Below are positions 17,911-27,239 of a DNA stretch of 64,000 nt, piece after piece. This stretch comes from Desulfobacterales bacterium (lineage in GTDB: Bacteria; Desulfobacterota; Desulfobacteria; Desulfobacterales; SpSt-501), in NCBI GenBank assembly GCA_030834695.1, contig JAUQXK010000088.1, positions 60,550-124,549 of the forward strand. The letters run 5' to 3'. A program made the translations under genes and the position numbers. The first letter of the stretch is position 1, and every line of letters starts with the position of its first letter. The notes beneath the pieces were generated by a model. The model was not told where the DNA came from. It saw nothing but the letters and a program-made list of their open reading frames with translations, and searched no databases.

Positions 17911-18052
17911 GCATGTCCTCCCGTGCGGTTCGGCGACGAACCCAAATGATGGTGGCAACTGCCCCATGTTGCTGCGAGCATCTTCCCTTGGCGTGTCGTG
18001 CTTAAGTCCCTCCGCCTCGACACAGTTTCACCTGCCGTTTTTGCTATTGCGA

Positions 18053-19114
18053 TCAGGTAGTTTTATTCCGGCCGGGCCGTTCTCTCCCGGTGGCCAACCG
18101 GGTCGCCAGCTTGATCGCCTCGATCATCGACTGAGGATTCGCCCTTCCCTCCCCGGCCTTGCCGAAAGCCGTGCCGTGATCGACCGATACCCGAATGATC
18201 GGCAGGCCCAGGGTCACATTCACTCCGGCCATCTGACCCCACGTGCCGGTTTTGTCGTCGTACTGGAAGCCGATCAGCTTGGTCGGGATATGTCCCTGAT
18301 CATGGTACATCACGACGACCAGGTCAAACATGCCGCCCTGCATTTTGGAAAACACGGTATCCGCGGGCAGCGGGCCTTCGACCAGAATCCCATCGGCCCT
18401 GGCTTCGGCCACCGCCGGCGCGATCTGCTGGTCGTCCTCATGGCCGAAAAGCCCGCCCTCGCCGCAGTGGGGGTTCAGCCCGGCCACGGCAATGCGGGGG
18501 GATTCCATCCCCAGCTGTTTGAGAGCGGCATCAGCCAGACGGATCACGGCGAGAACCCGGTCCTTCTTGACGCGTTCGCAGGCTTCCTTGAGTGAAACGT
18601 GGGTGGATACGTGGGCGACGCGGAAGTTGCCCTCCGCCAGCATCATGGAATAGTTCTTCGTCCGGGTGAGATCGGCGTAGATTTCCGTGTGGCCGGCGTA
18701 GTGATAGCCGGCGGCATTGATGGCGGCCTTGTTGATGGGACCCGTCACGGTGGCATCGATCTCGTCGGCCATGGCCAGTTCGATCACCTTGGCCACGTAT
18801 TCGAACGAGGCCCTGCCCTGCCCGGCCGTGACCTCCTTGTGCCGCAGCTCCGCCAGCGCCAGACGCTTCAGGTCGAAAACATCGATCGTGCCCAGGCGGA
18901 AGCTTGCCTCGGCGGCCTTCCCGCAGGCCGCCACGCCCAAAGGCAGCTTGGAAAAGCGCACGGCATCGGCCACGATGTCGGCGTCCCCGACCACCAGCGG
19001 ACGGCAGATGTCGTAAATCTCCCTCAGCGCCAGCGCCTTGGCGCAGATTTCCGGCCCGATTCCTCCCGGATCCCCCATGGATATGCCGACGATCGGGCGT
19101 TCATCTTTGATCAT
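18053..19114 (-). CDS. pdxA: 4-hydroxythreonine-4-phosphate dehydrogenase PdxA
   Basis: 353 residues from the ATG at 19114, which has GAGAGG upstream; the longer frame would overlap the previous gene by 50 bases. Motifs are GISMGDPGGIGPEI at the N-terminus, TGPINKAAINAAG with the GHTEIYAD metal-histidine site, THVSLKEAC, GLNPHCGEGG, and MYHDQGHIPTKL with another metal histidine. The enzyme oxidises 4-phosphohydroxythreonine for pyridoxal phosphate synthesis. PdxA2-type paralogues work in carbon catabolism, but the gene overlaps a nucleoside phosphorylase gene by 14 bases and no kinase or aldolase of the catabolic variant is nearby, so the vitamin B6 role is preferred. Confidence 0.93.
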   Translation of the reverse strand: MIKDERPIVGISMGDPGGIGPEICAKALALREIYDICRPLVVGDADIVADAVRFSKLPLGVAACGKAAEASFRLGTIDVFDLKRLALAELRHKEVTAGQGRASFEYVAKVIELAMADEIDATVTGPINKAAINAAGYHYAGHTEIYADLTRTKNYSMMLAEGNFRVAHVSTHVSLKEACERVKKDRVLAVIRLADAALKQLGMESPRIAVAGLNPHCGEGGLFGHEDDQQIAPAVAEARADGILVEGPLPADTVFSKMQGGMFDLVVVMYHDQGHIPTKLIGFQYDDKTGTWGQMAGVNVTLGLPIIRVSVDHGTAFGKAGEGRANPQSMIEAIKLATRLATGRERPGRNKTT

Positions 19115-19856
19115 TTGCAGCCTCTCTTTCTGTTTGTCGTGCCAGAACATTCCCGATGATGCAGCCGGCGGCCTCGCGGCCGTGGGCGAAGCGCGGGTCT
19201 TTGAATCCGGGCTTCCAGCTCAGCGTTGAGAGATCGTCGGAGACCACCAGCAGCGCGGCCACATCGACCGCACGGAAGGCGCCGACCGTGAAAAGCGCCG
19301 AGCATTCCATTTCAACCGCCAGCGCCCCACGGCGCCGGTAGGCGATCACCTTCTCGCGGGTCTCGCGAAAAGGCGCATCGGTCGTCCACAACGCCCCCGG
19401 GTGGAGGCCGATGCCCAAGGCAGTGCCGGTCTCGGACAGGGTTTGAACCAATGCGACGGACGCAGTGGATTCGGAAGCGTCGGCAACATAATGCAGGGAG
19501 GTGCCCTCGTCGATGAAGGCCGATGTCGGCAACACCAGATCGCCGGTGGAGACCGCTTCGGACAGGGCGCCGCACCAGCCGAGAAAGACCATCCGGCGCG
19601 CACCCCAGGCGATGAGCGTTTCCGCGATCATGACGGCATAGGGTGCTCCCACCAGCGGTCCGGCGAGACAGACGTCGGGAAGGAAATCGGATGAGGTGTA
19701 CAGGCGGCTGATGAACAAGTTCCGGCCGGGGTCGGAGTCGAACCCGAGCCGGCTGCGCAGGGCGCCCAGATCCGGTTCGGTGGCGGCCAACACCGCCACC
19801 GGCCCGAGCTTCGGCGAACTCTTCCCCCGCCGGGGTTCAATGATCGCATCCGGCAT
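19101..19856 (-). CDS. Nucleoside phosphorylase (PNP/UDP family)
   Basis: 251 residues from the ATG at 19856, eight bases after GGGA; an ATG two codons earlier touches that site. Family marks are GPLVGAPYAVMIAETLIAWG, MVFLGWCGALSE, GDLVLPTSAFIDEGTS and the purine/uridine-binding AVEMECSALFTVGAF. The C-terminal LLVVSDDLS supplies the catalytic aspartate region. It should split a nucleoside to base and ribose-1-phosphate in the cytoplasm. The sequence is closer to the uridine phosphorylase side than to MTA/SAH nucleosidase, but base specificity cannot be settled by eye. It is translationally linked to pdxA. Confidence 0.82.
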   Translation of the reverse strand: MPDAIIEPRRGKSSPKLGPVAVLAATEPDLGALRSRLGFDSDPGRNLFISRLYTSSDFLPDVCLAGPLVGAPYAVMIAETLIAWGARRMVFLGWCGALSEAVSTGDLVLPTSAFIDEGTSLHYVADASESTASVALVQTLSETGTALGIGLHPGALWTTDAPFRETREKVIAYRRRGALAVEMECSALFTVGAFRAVDVAALLVVSDDLSTLSWKPGFKDPRFAHGREAAGCIIGNVLARQTEREAANDQR

Positions 19857-19908
19857 GGTCATTCCCGTTGCGCCGATGCAGTCAACGGCGCCCGCTGCGC
19901 GGGGCCGT

Positions 19909-20163
19909 TTACTCGGGCTTGTTCAGGCGGGTGAGTTCGTCCCGGAACTCGTCCATCATATCGTACATCCAGAGGAAATCCTCCATGGACAGCCGTCCGG
20001 CTTTTACCGGTGCCCCCTCCGTGCCGTCCTTCTTCATCAGAATGCGCGGGCCGATCTGCAGCTTGGCCCCGCCGTTACCATACTGGTTGATGGACACCAC
20101 CAAGCCGGTTTCGCTGCACTTCCATTTCTTTAACACCTTGTCCATTTCAGGATCGTAGGGCAT
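19909..20163 (-). CDS. Small conserved protein, possibly PC4-like
   Basis: 84 residues with an excellent ribosome binding site (AAAGGAGG seven bases before the ATG). The chain WKCSETGLVVSINQYGNGG to LQIGPRILMKKDG to LSMEDFLWMYDMMDEF has the strand-rich core and final helix seen in short PC4/YdbC nucleic-acid-binding proteins, but this likeness is weak and from memory. It has no signal peptide or membrane segment. It sits between glyS and the phosphorylase gene in the same direction. Function unknown. Confidence 0.75.
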   Translation of the reverse strand: MPYDPEMDKVLKKWKCSETGLVVSINQYGNGGAKLQIGPRILMKKDGTEGAPVKAGRLSMEDFLWMYDMMDEFRDELTRLNKPE

Positions 20164-20176
20164 TCCAGCCTCCTTT

Positions 20177-20262
20177 GAATGTGGAAGGCGGAAGGCGGAA
20201 AGCGGAGAAAAGAGAAATTAAAGCTGAACCCCTCACCCTTCCGCCTTCCGAATTCCACATTC
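20177..20262. repeat. Inverted repeat with GGAAGGCGGAAGG units
   Basis: GAATGTGGAAGGCGGAAGG at 20177-20195 is mirrored by CCGCCTTCCGAATTCCACATTC at 20241-20262, and the GGAAGGC/GGAAAGC unit is repeated inside the left arm. It lies downstream of glyS and upstream of the 84-residue gene. It may fold in RNA between the two, but no U-tract follows. Confidence 0.55.
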
Positions 20263-20272
20263 CGAATTCCAT

Positions 20273-22348
20273 TTAGGTCGATAGCTTGGAAAAATCGGCA
20301 AACGTGTCGAACAAACCGGCAACCAGCGCGAGCAGGGACAGCCGGTTCTGGCGCACCTGCGCGTCTTCCGCCATGACCATCACGTCGTCGAAAAATGCAT
20401 CCACCGGAGGCCGCAGCGTCGCCACCCGCGCGAGCGCCTCGGCATATCGGCCGCGGGTCAAGTCGTCCTGAACCTGACCGTGCACCGAACGGTACGCCGC
20501 CAGCAGTCCGGATTCCGACGGATGCGTCAGCAAGTGTTCCGCGACCGTTCCTGCCGAGAACCCCTCGGCCCGCCGGATGATGTTGACCACCCGCTTGAAC
20601 GAGACCGCGATCGGCTCGAAGTCGGGCTTGTCTTTGAGCTGCTGCAACGCCTGCGCACGCTGCCACAGGGCCGGCACGCTTTCCATCGCAGCCCCCAGCA
20701 CGGCGGCGACGGTATCCTTGGCAAAGCCTTCCTCTATCAAAATGGAGGCCAGCCGGCCCTCGATAAACGCCATGACCTTGCCGGCCGTATCCGCCGGCGC
20801 CGCGCCCGATCCGTCGAAAAGCCCCAGGCTGTGTCTCACCACGGCCGTCAGGGCGAAGCGGAAATCGCGCTGGCGCATGATCTGGACGACGCCGATGCCC
20901 TGGCGGCGCAGGGCATAGGGGTCCGCCGCGCCCGTGGGGATCAGACCGGCCCGGAAGCATCCGCAGATCGTGTCCAGCTTGTCGGCGATGGCCAGCACGG
21001 CGCCCGCCTGGGTTTCGGGCAGCGCACCGCCGGAGGCCGTCGGCCGGTAGTGCTCCTCGATGGCGGCCGCCACCGCAGAGGGCTCGCCCTGGACGCCGGC
21101 ATACACCCGGCCCATGATCCCTTGCAGCTTCGGGAACTCGCCCACCACCTGGCTCACCAAATCGGCCTTGCACAGCCAGGCCGCACGCTCCACTTGGCGG
21201 CATAAATCCGCGTCCCCGCCGGACTGCTCCGCGACGTACCGCGCCAGGGCCTGCACGCGGCGCACCTTGTCATAGATCGATCCGAGTCGGGCCTGGAATA
21301 GCACGTTTTTCAATTTCTCCACCTGGCGGTCCAGGGGCACGGCCTTGTCGCTGCGGTAGAAAAACTTGGCATCCTCCAGGCGCGCCCGCAGCACGCGCTC
21401 ATGGCCCCGGACCACGACGGCCACGTCTTTCACCGGCGTGTTGTTGACGGCGATGAAGCGCGGCAGCAGCGCACCCGCGGCGTCGGTCACCGCAAAATAT
21501 TTCTGATGCTCGCGCATGGCGGTGATGAGCACTTCCGCCGGCAGTTCCAGGAATTCATCGCGGAAGCGGCCGACCGCCACCGCCGGGTACTCCACCAAAT
21601 AGGTGTTGATGTCGAGCAGCTCCGCATCGGGCAAAACGCGGCCGCCCGCTGCGGCCGCCGTCTGGGCCGCCTCGTCGGCGATCCATTTCCGGCGCTCCGC
21701 CGCATCCACCACTACGAATGCCGGCCGCAGCGCCTGCGCGTATTCCGACGGCTCGCTGATGCGGATCTTTTTCGGGTGCATGAACCGGTGGCCCAGGCTG
21801 GTGCGCCCGCTGCGGACACTCCCCACGTCGAAGGGGATGACGCTAGAGCCGAACAGGGCCAGGATCCAGACGATGGGTCGCGCGAAGGAAATCGAGAGAT
21901 CCGCCCAGCGCATGCTTTTCGGAAACGGAGTCGCCAGGATCGCCGCCGGAAGAAGAGTTTTCAAGACAGCCGGAGTGGCGATGCCGGCGGCGGTGACGAC
22001 GGCGTTGAGGTACTCGCCCTTGGGAGTCGCGGCCACGGTCAGCTGGCCGACCGGCACACCGACCTTTTCGGCGAATTTGACGGCGGCGATCGTTGGGCGG
22101 CCCTCCGCGTCATAGGCCGCCTTGCGCGGCGGCCCGAGGACCTCGCTCCTCTGAGACGTCTGCCGGAGCGCCACCGCATCGACCATCACCGCCAACCGCC
22201 GGGGGGTGCCGAACGTCCGGACGGCCCCGTGCGCAATGCGGGCCTCATCGAGCTTTTGAGCCAATGTGGACGCCAGGGCGGTCAGCGCCGGCTCGATGTA
22301 GCCGGCCGGAATTTCTTCGCTTCCGATTTCAAGCAAGAGCGTTTTCAT
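20273..22348 (-). CDS. glyS: Glycyl-tRNA synthetase beta subunit
   Basis: 691 residues, normal for GlyS. It opens LLLEIGSEEIPAGYIEPAL and carries LGHRFMHP, ITAMREHQKYFAV, AVNNTP and the HD-like helical region (SQVVGEFPKLQGIMGRVYA, EHYRPTASGG). IADKLDTICGCF with DPYALRRQGIG and an anticodon-binding C-terminal domain follow (VDAFFDDVMVM). It joins with GlyQ in an alpha2beta2 enzyme that charges tRNA-Gly, providing tRNA recognition. The gene follows glyQ after 87 bases. The C-terminal end (LVAGLFDTFADFSKL) is complete. Confidence 0.97.
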   Translation of the reverse strand: MKTLLLEIGSEEIPAGYIEPALTALASTLAQKLDEARIAHGAVRTFGTPRRLAVMVDAVALRQTSQRSEVLGPPRKAAYDAEGRPTIAAVKFAEKVGVPVGQLTVAATPKGEYLNAVVTAAGIATPAVLKTLLPAAILATPFPKSMRWADLSISFARPIVWILALFGSSVIPFDVGSVRSGRTSLGHRFMHPKKIRISEPSEYAQALRPAFVVVDAAERRKWIADEAAQTAAAAGGRVLPDAELLDINTYLVEYPAVAVGRFRDEFLELPAEVLITAMREHQKYFAVTDAAGALLPRFIAVNNTPVKDVAVVVRGHERVLRARLEDAKFFYRSDKAVPLDRQVEKLKNVLFQARLGSIYDKVRRVQALARYVAEQSGGDADLCRQVERAAWLCKADLVSQVVGEFPKLQGIMGRVYAGVQGEPSAVAAAIEEHYRPTASGGALPETQAGAVLAIADKLDTICGCFRAGLIPTGAADPYALRRQGIGVVQIMRQRDFRFALTAVVRHSLGLFDGSGAAPADTAGKVMAFIEGRLASILIEEGFAKDTVAAVLGAAMESVPALWQRAQALQQLKDKPDFEPIAVSFKRVVNIIRRAEGFSAGTVAEHLLTHPSESGLLAAYRSVHGQVQDDLTRGRYAEALARVATLRPPVDAFFDDVMVMAEDAQVRQNRLSLLALVAGLFDTFADFSKLST

Positions 22349-22435
22349 GCGTTACCCTTTACCGAATAGAAACGTGGGCTCGTGCGCCCGATACGAATTG
22401 GACCCAGCGGGCCGACGGGCCCACGCGCGAACGGG

Positions 22436-23314
22436 CTAACGTCCTTTATTTTTCAGCAACGGAAACCCCATGGCTTCGCGTTGAGACAGAAACGCTTCGG
22501 CGCAGGCCCGCGCCAGGTTGCGGATGCGGGCGATGTAGCCGGTTCGTTCGGTCACGCTGATGGCCCCGCGGGCATCCAGCAGGTTGAACGTGTGGGAGCA
22601 CTTTAAGCAGAACTCATAGGCCGGCAGCACCAAGCCTTTTTGGACGACCCGGGTGGACTCGGCCTCGTATTTTCCGAAGAGACCGAGCAGCATCGCCACG
22701 TCGGCTTCCTCGAAATTGTAGGTGGACTGCTCGACCTCCTGGCGGTGCGCCACGTCGCCGTAGCTCAGGTCCCGACTCCATTTCAATTCGTAGACGTTGT
22801 CGATCTGCTGGAGGTACATGGCAATGCGCTCCAGGCCGTAGGTGATCTCGACGGAAACCGGCGACAGCTCGATGCTGCCGGCCATTTGAAAATAGGTGAA
22901 TTGGGTGATCTCCATCCCGTCGAGCCAGACCTCCCAGCCGAGCCCGGAAGCTCCCAGCGTCGGGGATTCCCAGTCATCCTCCACGAAACGGATGTCGTGC
23001 TCGAGAGCGTCGACGCCCAACGCGGCGAGACTCTGCAGATACTGCTGCTGGACGTCAAACGGCGATGGCTTCAGCAGCACCTGGAACTGGTAATAGTGCT
23101 GGAGCCGATTGGGATTTTCCCCGTAACGGCCGTCGGTGGGGCGACGCGAAGGCTGGACATAGGCCGTTTTCCACGGTTCCGGTCCCAGCGCCCGGAGCAG
23201 GGTGGCGTGGTGAAAGGTTCCCGCGCCCACCTCCTGGTCATAGGGCTGGACGATCAGGCATCCTTTCCGCGCCCAGAAGGACTGCAGAGACAAGATGACG
23301 TCCTGGAAATACAT
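22436..23314 (-). CDS. glyQ: Glycyl-tRNA synthetase alpha subunit
   Basis: 292 residues from the ATG at 23314 (AAGGAG seven bases upstream); the TTG two codons earlier is not needed. It begins [19 protein letters not shown] and contains the class II motifs [59 protein letters not shown] in overlapping parts, and [11 protein letters not shown]. It performs adenylation and charging together with GlyS. Length and motif order are standard. Confidence 0.97.
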   Translation of the reverse strand: MYFQDVILSLQSFWARKGCLIVQPYDQEVGAGTFHHATLLRALGPEPWKTAYVQPSRRPTDGRYGENPNRLQHYYQFQVLLKPSPFDVQQQYLQSLAALGVDALEHDIRFVEDDWESPTLGASGLGWEVWLDGMEITQFTYFQMAGSIELSPVSVEITYGLERIAMYLQQIDNVYELKWSRDLSYGDVAHRQEVEQSTYNFEEADVAMLLGLFGKYEAESTRVVQKGLVLPAYEFCLKCSHTFNLLDARGAISVTERTGYIARIRNLARACAEAFLSQREAMGFPLLKNKGR

Positions 23315-23423
23315 GCACAACTCCTTACCGTTTCAATTAAATTCAAGGGTTAGGTGAATAGAGCATTTTGGCATAAATGCCAAGAAAAAAGTGCCGAGCC
23401 CGCGAGGGCTGAGGACTGAGCGG

Positions 23424-24536
23424 TCATCCCCCGCTCGGTTCTTTCACCCGGCCCTCATCTTCAATCCGGATGCCTTCCCCGGCCACGTGCGCCTCCATCA
23501 GGTGCGCTTGGCGGCGTGCGCTTAAGATATCCTGCCAGGCCGGCCGGAGCTGCGACAGGGCATCGGCCTCCCCGATGGCCCAGAGACAGCCGCCGCCGCC
23601 GGCTCCGGTGAAGCGTGCGCCGCAGCCGCAGCGGCGGGCGGCCGCGACCAGCTTGCGGCCGAGCCCGTCGAGCACGGCCGGGGTCATCCGGCGCCGCAGA
23701 TCCACCTCCCGGTTCATGGCGGCCGCCGCCCCGGCATAGTCCCGGCGGCGCAGCGCTTCCGCGAACGAACGGGTGCAGGCAACGATATCGACCCATTCCT
23801 GTCGGCGGCTTCCGGAGATGAACTGCCGCACCCACCGACCGTTGATGTCGGCGGAGGCATGCGGAACGCCGACGTAAGCCGCCAGCAGATGCCGTTCCAG
23901 ACGACGCCTGCCGCGGCGGGGGATCAAAGTCTCTCGCCGGAACACTCCGGTCTGCGGCGGAGCCAGCCAGTACCAGGCGCTGATCCCCCCGAAGACCGCC
24001 GCCAGCTGGTCCTGAAAACCGCACGGCACACCGGCAATGCTTTCCTCGACGGCATGGGCTATCAGCGCAACGGATCGACCGGCGACGGGCGGCATGCCGC
24101 CCAATCGGCGGCGGGCCTGCGTGAAGGCGCCCACGAGGGCGACGGCGGCCACCGACGATCCGCCGAGCGCGCTGCGCGGCGGTGATGCCGAATGAACCGA
24201 GATCTGCACGCCGTCCGCCTGAAAAAAAGCGGCCACGGCAAACATCAACCCCAGCGGGTGGCGGAACGGTGCCCGGCCGGCGGGGAACTCGGCGCCTTGA
24301 AATCCGCGCGAACGGACCCGGATCCGGCCGCGCGCGTAGGGAGCGATGCGCACGGTGGTGCGCAGATCCAGGGCGATGTTCACCGTACAGGGCCCGCAAT
24401 GCTGCAGCGCGTTGGAGAACGTCCGGATGTCGAGGGTCCCGCCCATATCGATCCGACACGGTGCCGAGACCGTCACCGGGCCGTTTTCCAGAACCTTCCG
24501 CCAGTCCATGTCCGATTGGATGTCTCTTCGATTCAC
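23424..24536 (-). CDS. GHMP-family sugar kinase
   Basis: 370 residues from the GTG at 24536, which shares GTGA with the recO stop and has GAGGAAA upstream. The three GHMP motifs are present: APCRIDMGGTLDIRTF near the N-terminus, SPPRSALGGSSVAAVAL (ATP loop) and FTGAGGGGCLWA near the C-terminus. The first motif resembles heptose and fucose kinases (HddA/FKP type, A-P-x-R-x-x-x-G-G) more than galactokinase proper. Strict translational coupling to recO is probably inherited gene order without shared function. The substrate is probably a sugar or sugar phosphate; which one is unknown. Confidence 0.82.
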   Translation of the reverse strand: MNRRDIQSDMDWRKVLENGPVTVSAPCRIDMGGTLDIRTFSNALQHCGPCTVNIALDLRTTVRIAPYARGRIRVRSRGFQGAEFPAGRAPFRHPLGLMFAVAAFFQADGVQISVHSASPPRSALGGSSVAAVALVGAFTQARRRLGGMPPVAGRSVALIAHAVEESIAGVPCGFQDQLAAVFGGISAWYWLAPPQTGVFRRETLIPRRGRRRLERHLLAAYVGVPHASADINGRWVRQFISGSRRQEWVDIVACTRSFAEALRRRDYAGAAAAMNREVDLRRRMTPAVLDGLGRKLVAAARRCGCGARFTGAGGGGCLWAIGEADALSQLRPAWQDILSARRQAHLMEAHVAGEGIRIEDEGRVKEPSGG

Positions 24537-25306
24537 GGCAGGTTTCCTCTGAGTTGACGCAGGACCCCCAGGCTGCGGGGCTGCCGGCCCAGGTGGTAGG
24601 GCACGAAACACTCGAGAAACCGCAGGGCCTCGGCGGCCGCCGCCGGGGTGAACCGGATGCGCGCCGCCCGGTGCAGATCCCCGTCGGCGATCCACTGCAG
24701 CTGTTTGATCGTGCCCTTAGACAGGTGCGGCTCGTCCGGTGAATGCGGCAGGCACCCGAGACAGGCAATCCCACCCTTGGCGAGATCCACACCGAACCGG
24801 TTCGGCCGCACGGCATCGACCGCTTTCCGGCAGATCCCGCAGAGCTCCAGGTTCGGGCGGTGGCCGGACAGTCCGAGCAGCCGCATTTGAAATAGAATGC
24901 TGAGGACGGCTTCGGAGGTGACGCCGCGATCGAGCTCACTCAGTGCGTGGCGCAGGAGATGGTACAGCTCCGTCTGGGCCACGTGGTCTTCCATCCACGC
25001 ATCGACGAGTTCGGCCCAATAGCTGGCGTAAGCGATTCGCGTGGGAAGCACGCGAATCTGCGCAAAGGGCTGCTTCAGGGCGGCCTCCTGCAGCACCGGC
25101 AGACCGGATCGGCGGCCGACCGTCGCAACGATGTCTACCTCCGAGAACAGCTCCAGCACTCCGGCAAAACGGCGCGCGCTCTTTTTGGCCGCCTTGGCGA
25201 TCAGGGAGATCTTGCCCCGCGACCGGGTGAAAAACGTCACAATCAGATCGTAATCACCGTAGTCGCGGCGGCGGATCAAAATCGCGGAGGTAGCGAACGG
25301 GGTCAT
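24533..25306 (-). CDS. recO: DNA repair protein RecO
   Basis: 257 residues. An N-terminal OB-fold (ATSAILIRRRDYGDYDLIVTF, GKISLIAKAAKKS) is followed by a helical domain (ASYWAELVDAWME). A four-cysteine zinc site, CGIC and CLGC, lies about 30 residues apart (near residues 161 and 189). RecO anneals SSB-coated single strands and loads RecA with RecR. It lies between a RodZ-like gene and the GHMP kinase, all in one direction. Confidence 0.93.
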   Translation of the reverse strand: MTPFATSAILIRRRDYGDYDLIVTFFTRSRGKISLIAKAAKKSARRFAGVLELFSEVDIVATVGRRSGLPVLQEAALKQPFAQIRVLPTRIAYASYWAELVDAWMEDHVAQTELYHLLRHALSELDRGVTSEAVLSILFQMRLLGLSGHRPNLELCGICRKAVDAVRPNRFGVDLAKGGIACLGCLPHSPDEPHLSKGTIKQLQWIADGDLHRAARIRFTPAAAAEALRFLECFVPYHLGRQPRSLGVLRQLRGNLP

Positions 25307-25336
25307 GAAATAGCTGCAACACCCTGCAACGACGGG

Positions 25337-26128
25337 TCAAGGAAGGTGGATGTTCACCACTTCGCCGCGTTTGCCCGGGATCGTCACCGGTTGGTTGTCC
25401 AGGCTGAGCTTGACGCCGCCGACGTTCCCGATCAGGAGATTGAAGCCGGTTTGAGCCTCCAACCTCAGCCGGTCACCGGCTTTCAGCTTGTGCTCGGAGG
25501 CTGTTCCCTGGTCGATCACGACCTTGACCCAGCTGTTTTCATGGGCTGCAATCGTCAGCAGATGCTTGGGGCCAGGCGGCATCGAAAGGTTCTTCGCCGC
25601 TTCCGAAGGCGGTGGAGCGGCAGGGTTTTCGGGCGGCGCTGCCGCCGGCTCCTCCGCGAGCGGAGAGGCGGTCGGGACCGTCGCGGTCGGAACCCCCTGC
25701 CATTGCCGATAAACCAATAGGCAGGCGGCGATCAGCGCGGCCAGCATCGCCAGTGCGAAAATCAGTTTCTTGGAAACGCTCCGGCGACCGGGTTCCGGCG
25801 GCGGCTGCGCTTCAAGCGTTTGCTGCCGCGGCCGGCGCAGAGCGTGATAACGCTGCACGGCTTCGTTGCCGTCGGCGCCGATCGCCTGGGCATAGGCCCT
25901 CAGAAACCCGACGGTAAAGACATCCGGCGGCAGTTGGGCGACGTCTTCACGTTCAATCGCCTGCAGGATCACGAGCCGGATGCGGGTTTCCTCGGCCACC
26001 TGCTCCAGGCTGATCTGTTTCTGGATACGGACGGCCTGAAGATACCGCCCGAAAGAGTCCCCCGGCCCCGGCGCTTGCGCGGCAGCGGCCTCCGCCGCCT
26101 CCGCTGTAGAGTCCTGGCTCACGCCCAT
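25337..26128 (-). CDS. RodZ-like helix-turn-helix membrane protein
   Basis: 263 residues. Residues ~25-95 form the RodZ helix-turn-helix (FGRYLQAVRIQKQISLEQVA, VFTVGFLRAYAQAIG). A basic stretch precedes one membrane segment (KKLIFALAMLAALIAACLLV, ~120-140). A Pro/Ala-rich periplasmic linker and a beta-rich C-terminal domain of the DUF4115 kind follow (WVKVVIDQGT, GFNLLIGNVGGVKLSLD). RodZ links MreB to the cell-wall machinery. The cytoplasmic domain lacks a strong DNA-binding signature, as usual for RodZ. Confidence 0.87.
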   Translation of the reverse strand: MGVSQDSTAEAAEAAAAQAPGPGDSFGRYLQAVRIQKQISLEQVAEETRIRLVILQAIEREDVAQLPPDVFTVGFLRAYAQAIGADGNEAVQRYHALRRPRQQTLEAQPPPEPGRRSVSKKLIFALAMLAALIAACLLVYRQWQGVPTATVPTASPLAEEPAAAPPENPAAPPPSEAAKNLSMPPGPKHLLTIAAHENSWVKVVIDQGTASEHKLKAGDRLRLEAQTGFNLLIGNVGGVKLSLDNQPVTIPGKRGEVVNIHLP

Positions 26129-26175
26129 GGGGCCCGGCTTTCGATTCGGATGGGATGTGTTCGGTATCGCATGTC

Positions 26176-27171
26176 TCAGGGCGTCCCCATGACCTTGATG
26201 TGTGAGCGCTTGCGCAGATCGGATAGCCAGGAAGTAAATCGTTCATCGACCCGTTCACGGAAAAGGATGTCTTGTATTTCCGATTCCACCTGGGCCAGAG
26301 GCCTGGACGCGGTTTCCTTAATTTCCTCCACGAAAACCAGCTGATAACCGAAGTCCGTTTCGACGATCGGCGAAAACTGGCCGGCCTTCATCTCCCGCAC
26401 CGCTTCCCGCAGCCGAGGCGTCAGTTCCTCGATTCGAAACAAGCCGAGATCGGATCCCTGAACCGCCGAGGGTCTCTCGGCGGTCAAGCGGACGATCTCC
26501 TGGAAGGATCTCCCCCGTTTCAGGTCGGACAGCGCCTCCTCGAGCATGTTTTGAGCGGCCGCCCGATTGGCCGGGGAGGCCTGCGCGGGCAGCTTTACAA
26601 AGAGATTCCAGAGATGATACTGGGTCCCGCCGCCGTATTTGGCCCTGTTTTTCTCGTAGTAAGCCTTGATCTCCGCCTCGGTGATGACGACCTTTGAGCG
26701 CACCTCGCGATTGACCAGCTTGGTCCGCTGCAACTGGAGCTTGACCTCTTTCCGATACTCTTCCAGGGTCATGCCCTGCTCGGCCAGTATGCCCCGAAGC
26801 TGTTCGTCGGTGGCGGAGCGGCGCTGCTTGATCTGGCGAATGTAGTTTTCGATCTCCTCCTCGGTGATGGTGAGGTTGTAGCGCTTGACCTCTTGTTCCG
26901 TGAGCTTGGTATCGATGAGATTATTGAGCAGCTCCGTGCGCAGCTGCACCAGCGTTTGAGCCTCCCGTTCCGGCGGCAGTCGTTGCGCCTTTACGTTCTG
27001 AACCAAAGGGCGCAGCAGCGTTTCGATGTCGTATAGCGTGATGACGTCTTCGTTCACAACCGCCACGATACGATCCACCACCGCCGCCTCGGCCGCCTGT
27101 GTCGGCATCGGCAGGCTCCAGCCGCCGATGCAGCAGAGGGTTGCAGATAATAATATTTTTTTTAATTTCAT
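26176..27171 (-). CDS. SurA-like periplasmic peptidyl-prolyl isomerase
   Basis: 331 residues with a signal peptide (KKILLSATLCCIGGW to PTQA). The SurA N-terminal helical domain follows (VDRIVAVVNEDVITLYDIE, LNNLIDTKLTEQEVKRY). One parvulin domain comes next (YHLWNLFVKLPAQASP, GSDLGLFRIEELTPRL, FSPIVETDFGYQLVFVEEI). SurA proper has two parvulin domains; this shorter form is common outside gamma-proteobacteria. It should assist outer-membrane protein folding. It follows the lipoprotein gene, which carries a related helical domain. Confidence 0.9.
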   Translation of the reverse strand: MKLKKILLSATLCCIGGWSLPMPTQAAEAAVVDRIVAVVNEDVITLYDIETLLRPLVQNVKAQRLPPEREAQTLVQLRTELLNNLIDTKLTEQEVKRYNLTITEEEIENYIRQIKQRRSATDEQLRGILAEQGMTLEEYRKEVKLQLQRTKLVNREVRSKVVITEAEIKAYYEKNRAKYGGGTQYHLWNLFVKLPAQASPANRAAAQNMLEEALSDLKRGRSFQEIVRLTAERPSAVQGSDLGLFRIEELTPRLREAVREMKAGQFSPIVETDFGYQLVFVEEIKETASRPLAQVESEIQDILFRERVDERFTSWLSDLRKRSHIKVMGTP

Positions 27172-27239
27172 ACGGTTAGTCCATAGTATGGGATTCTATC
27201 GGCGTTTCCACCGGCAGGTGCTCGGCCGCCTCGGCCCCC

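Noticed and set aside
18053..19114. PdxA2-type catabolic role for the pdxA gene
   Set aside because: No four-carbon sugar acid kinase, decarboxylase or aldolase gene is adjacent; the B6 role is simpler.
23365..23395. TTGGCATAAATGCCAAG palindrome as a terminator between the GHMP kinase and glyQ genes
   Set aside because: The genes point left, but on that strand the T-run lies before the stem and not after it.
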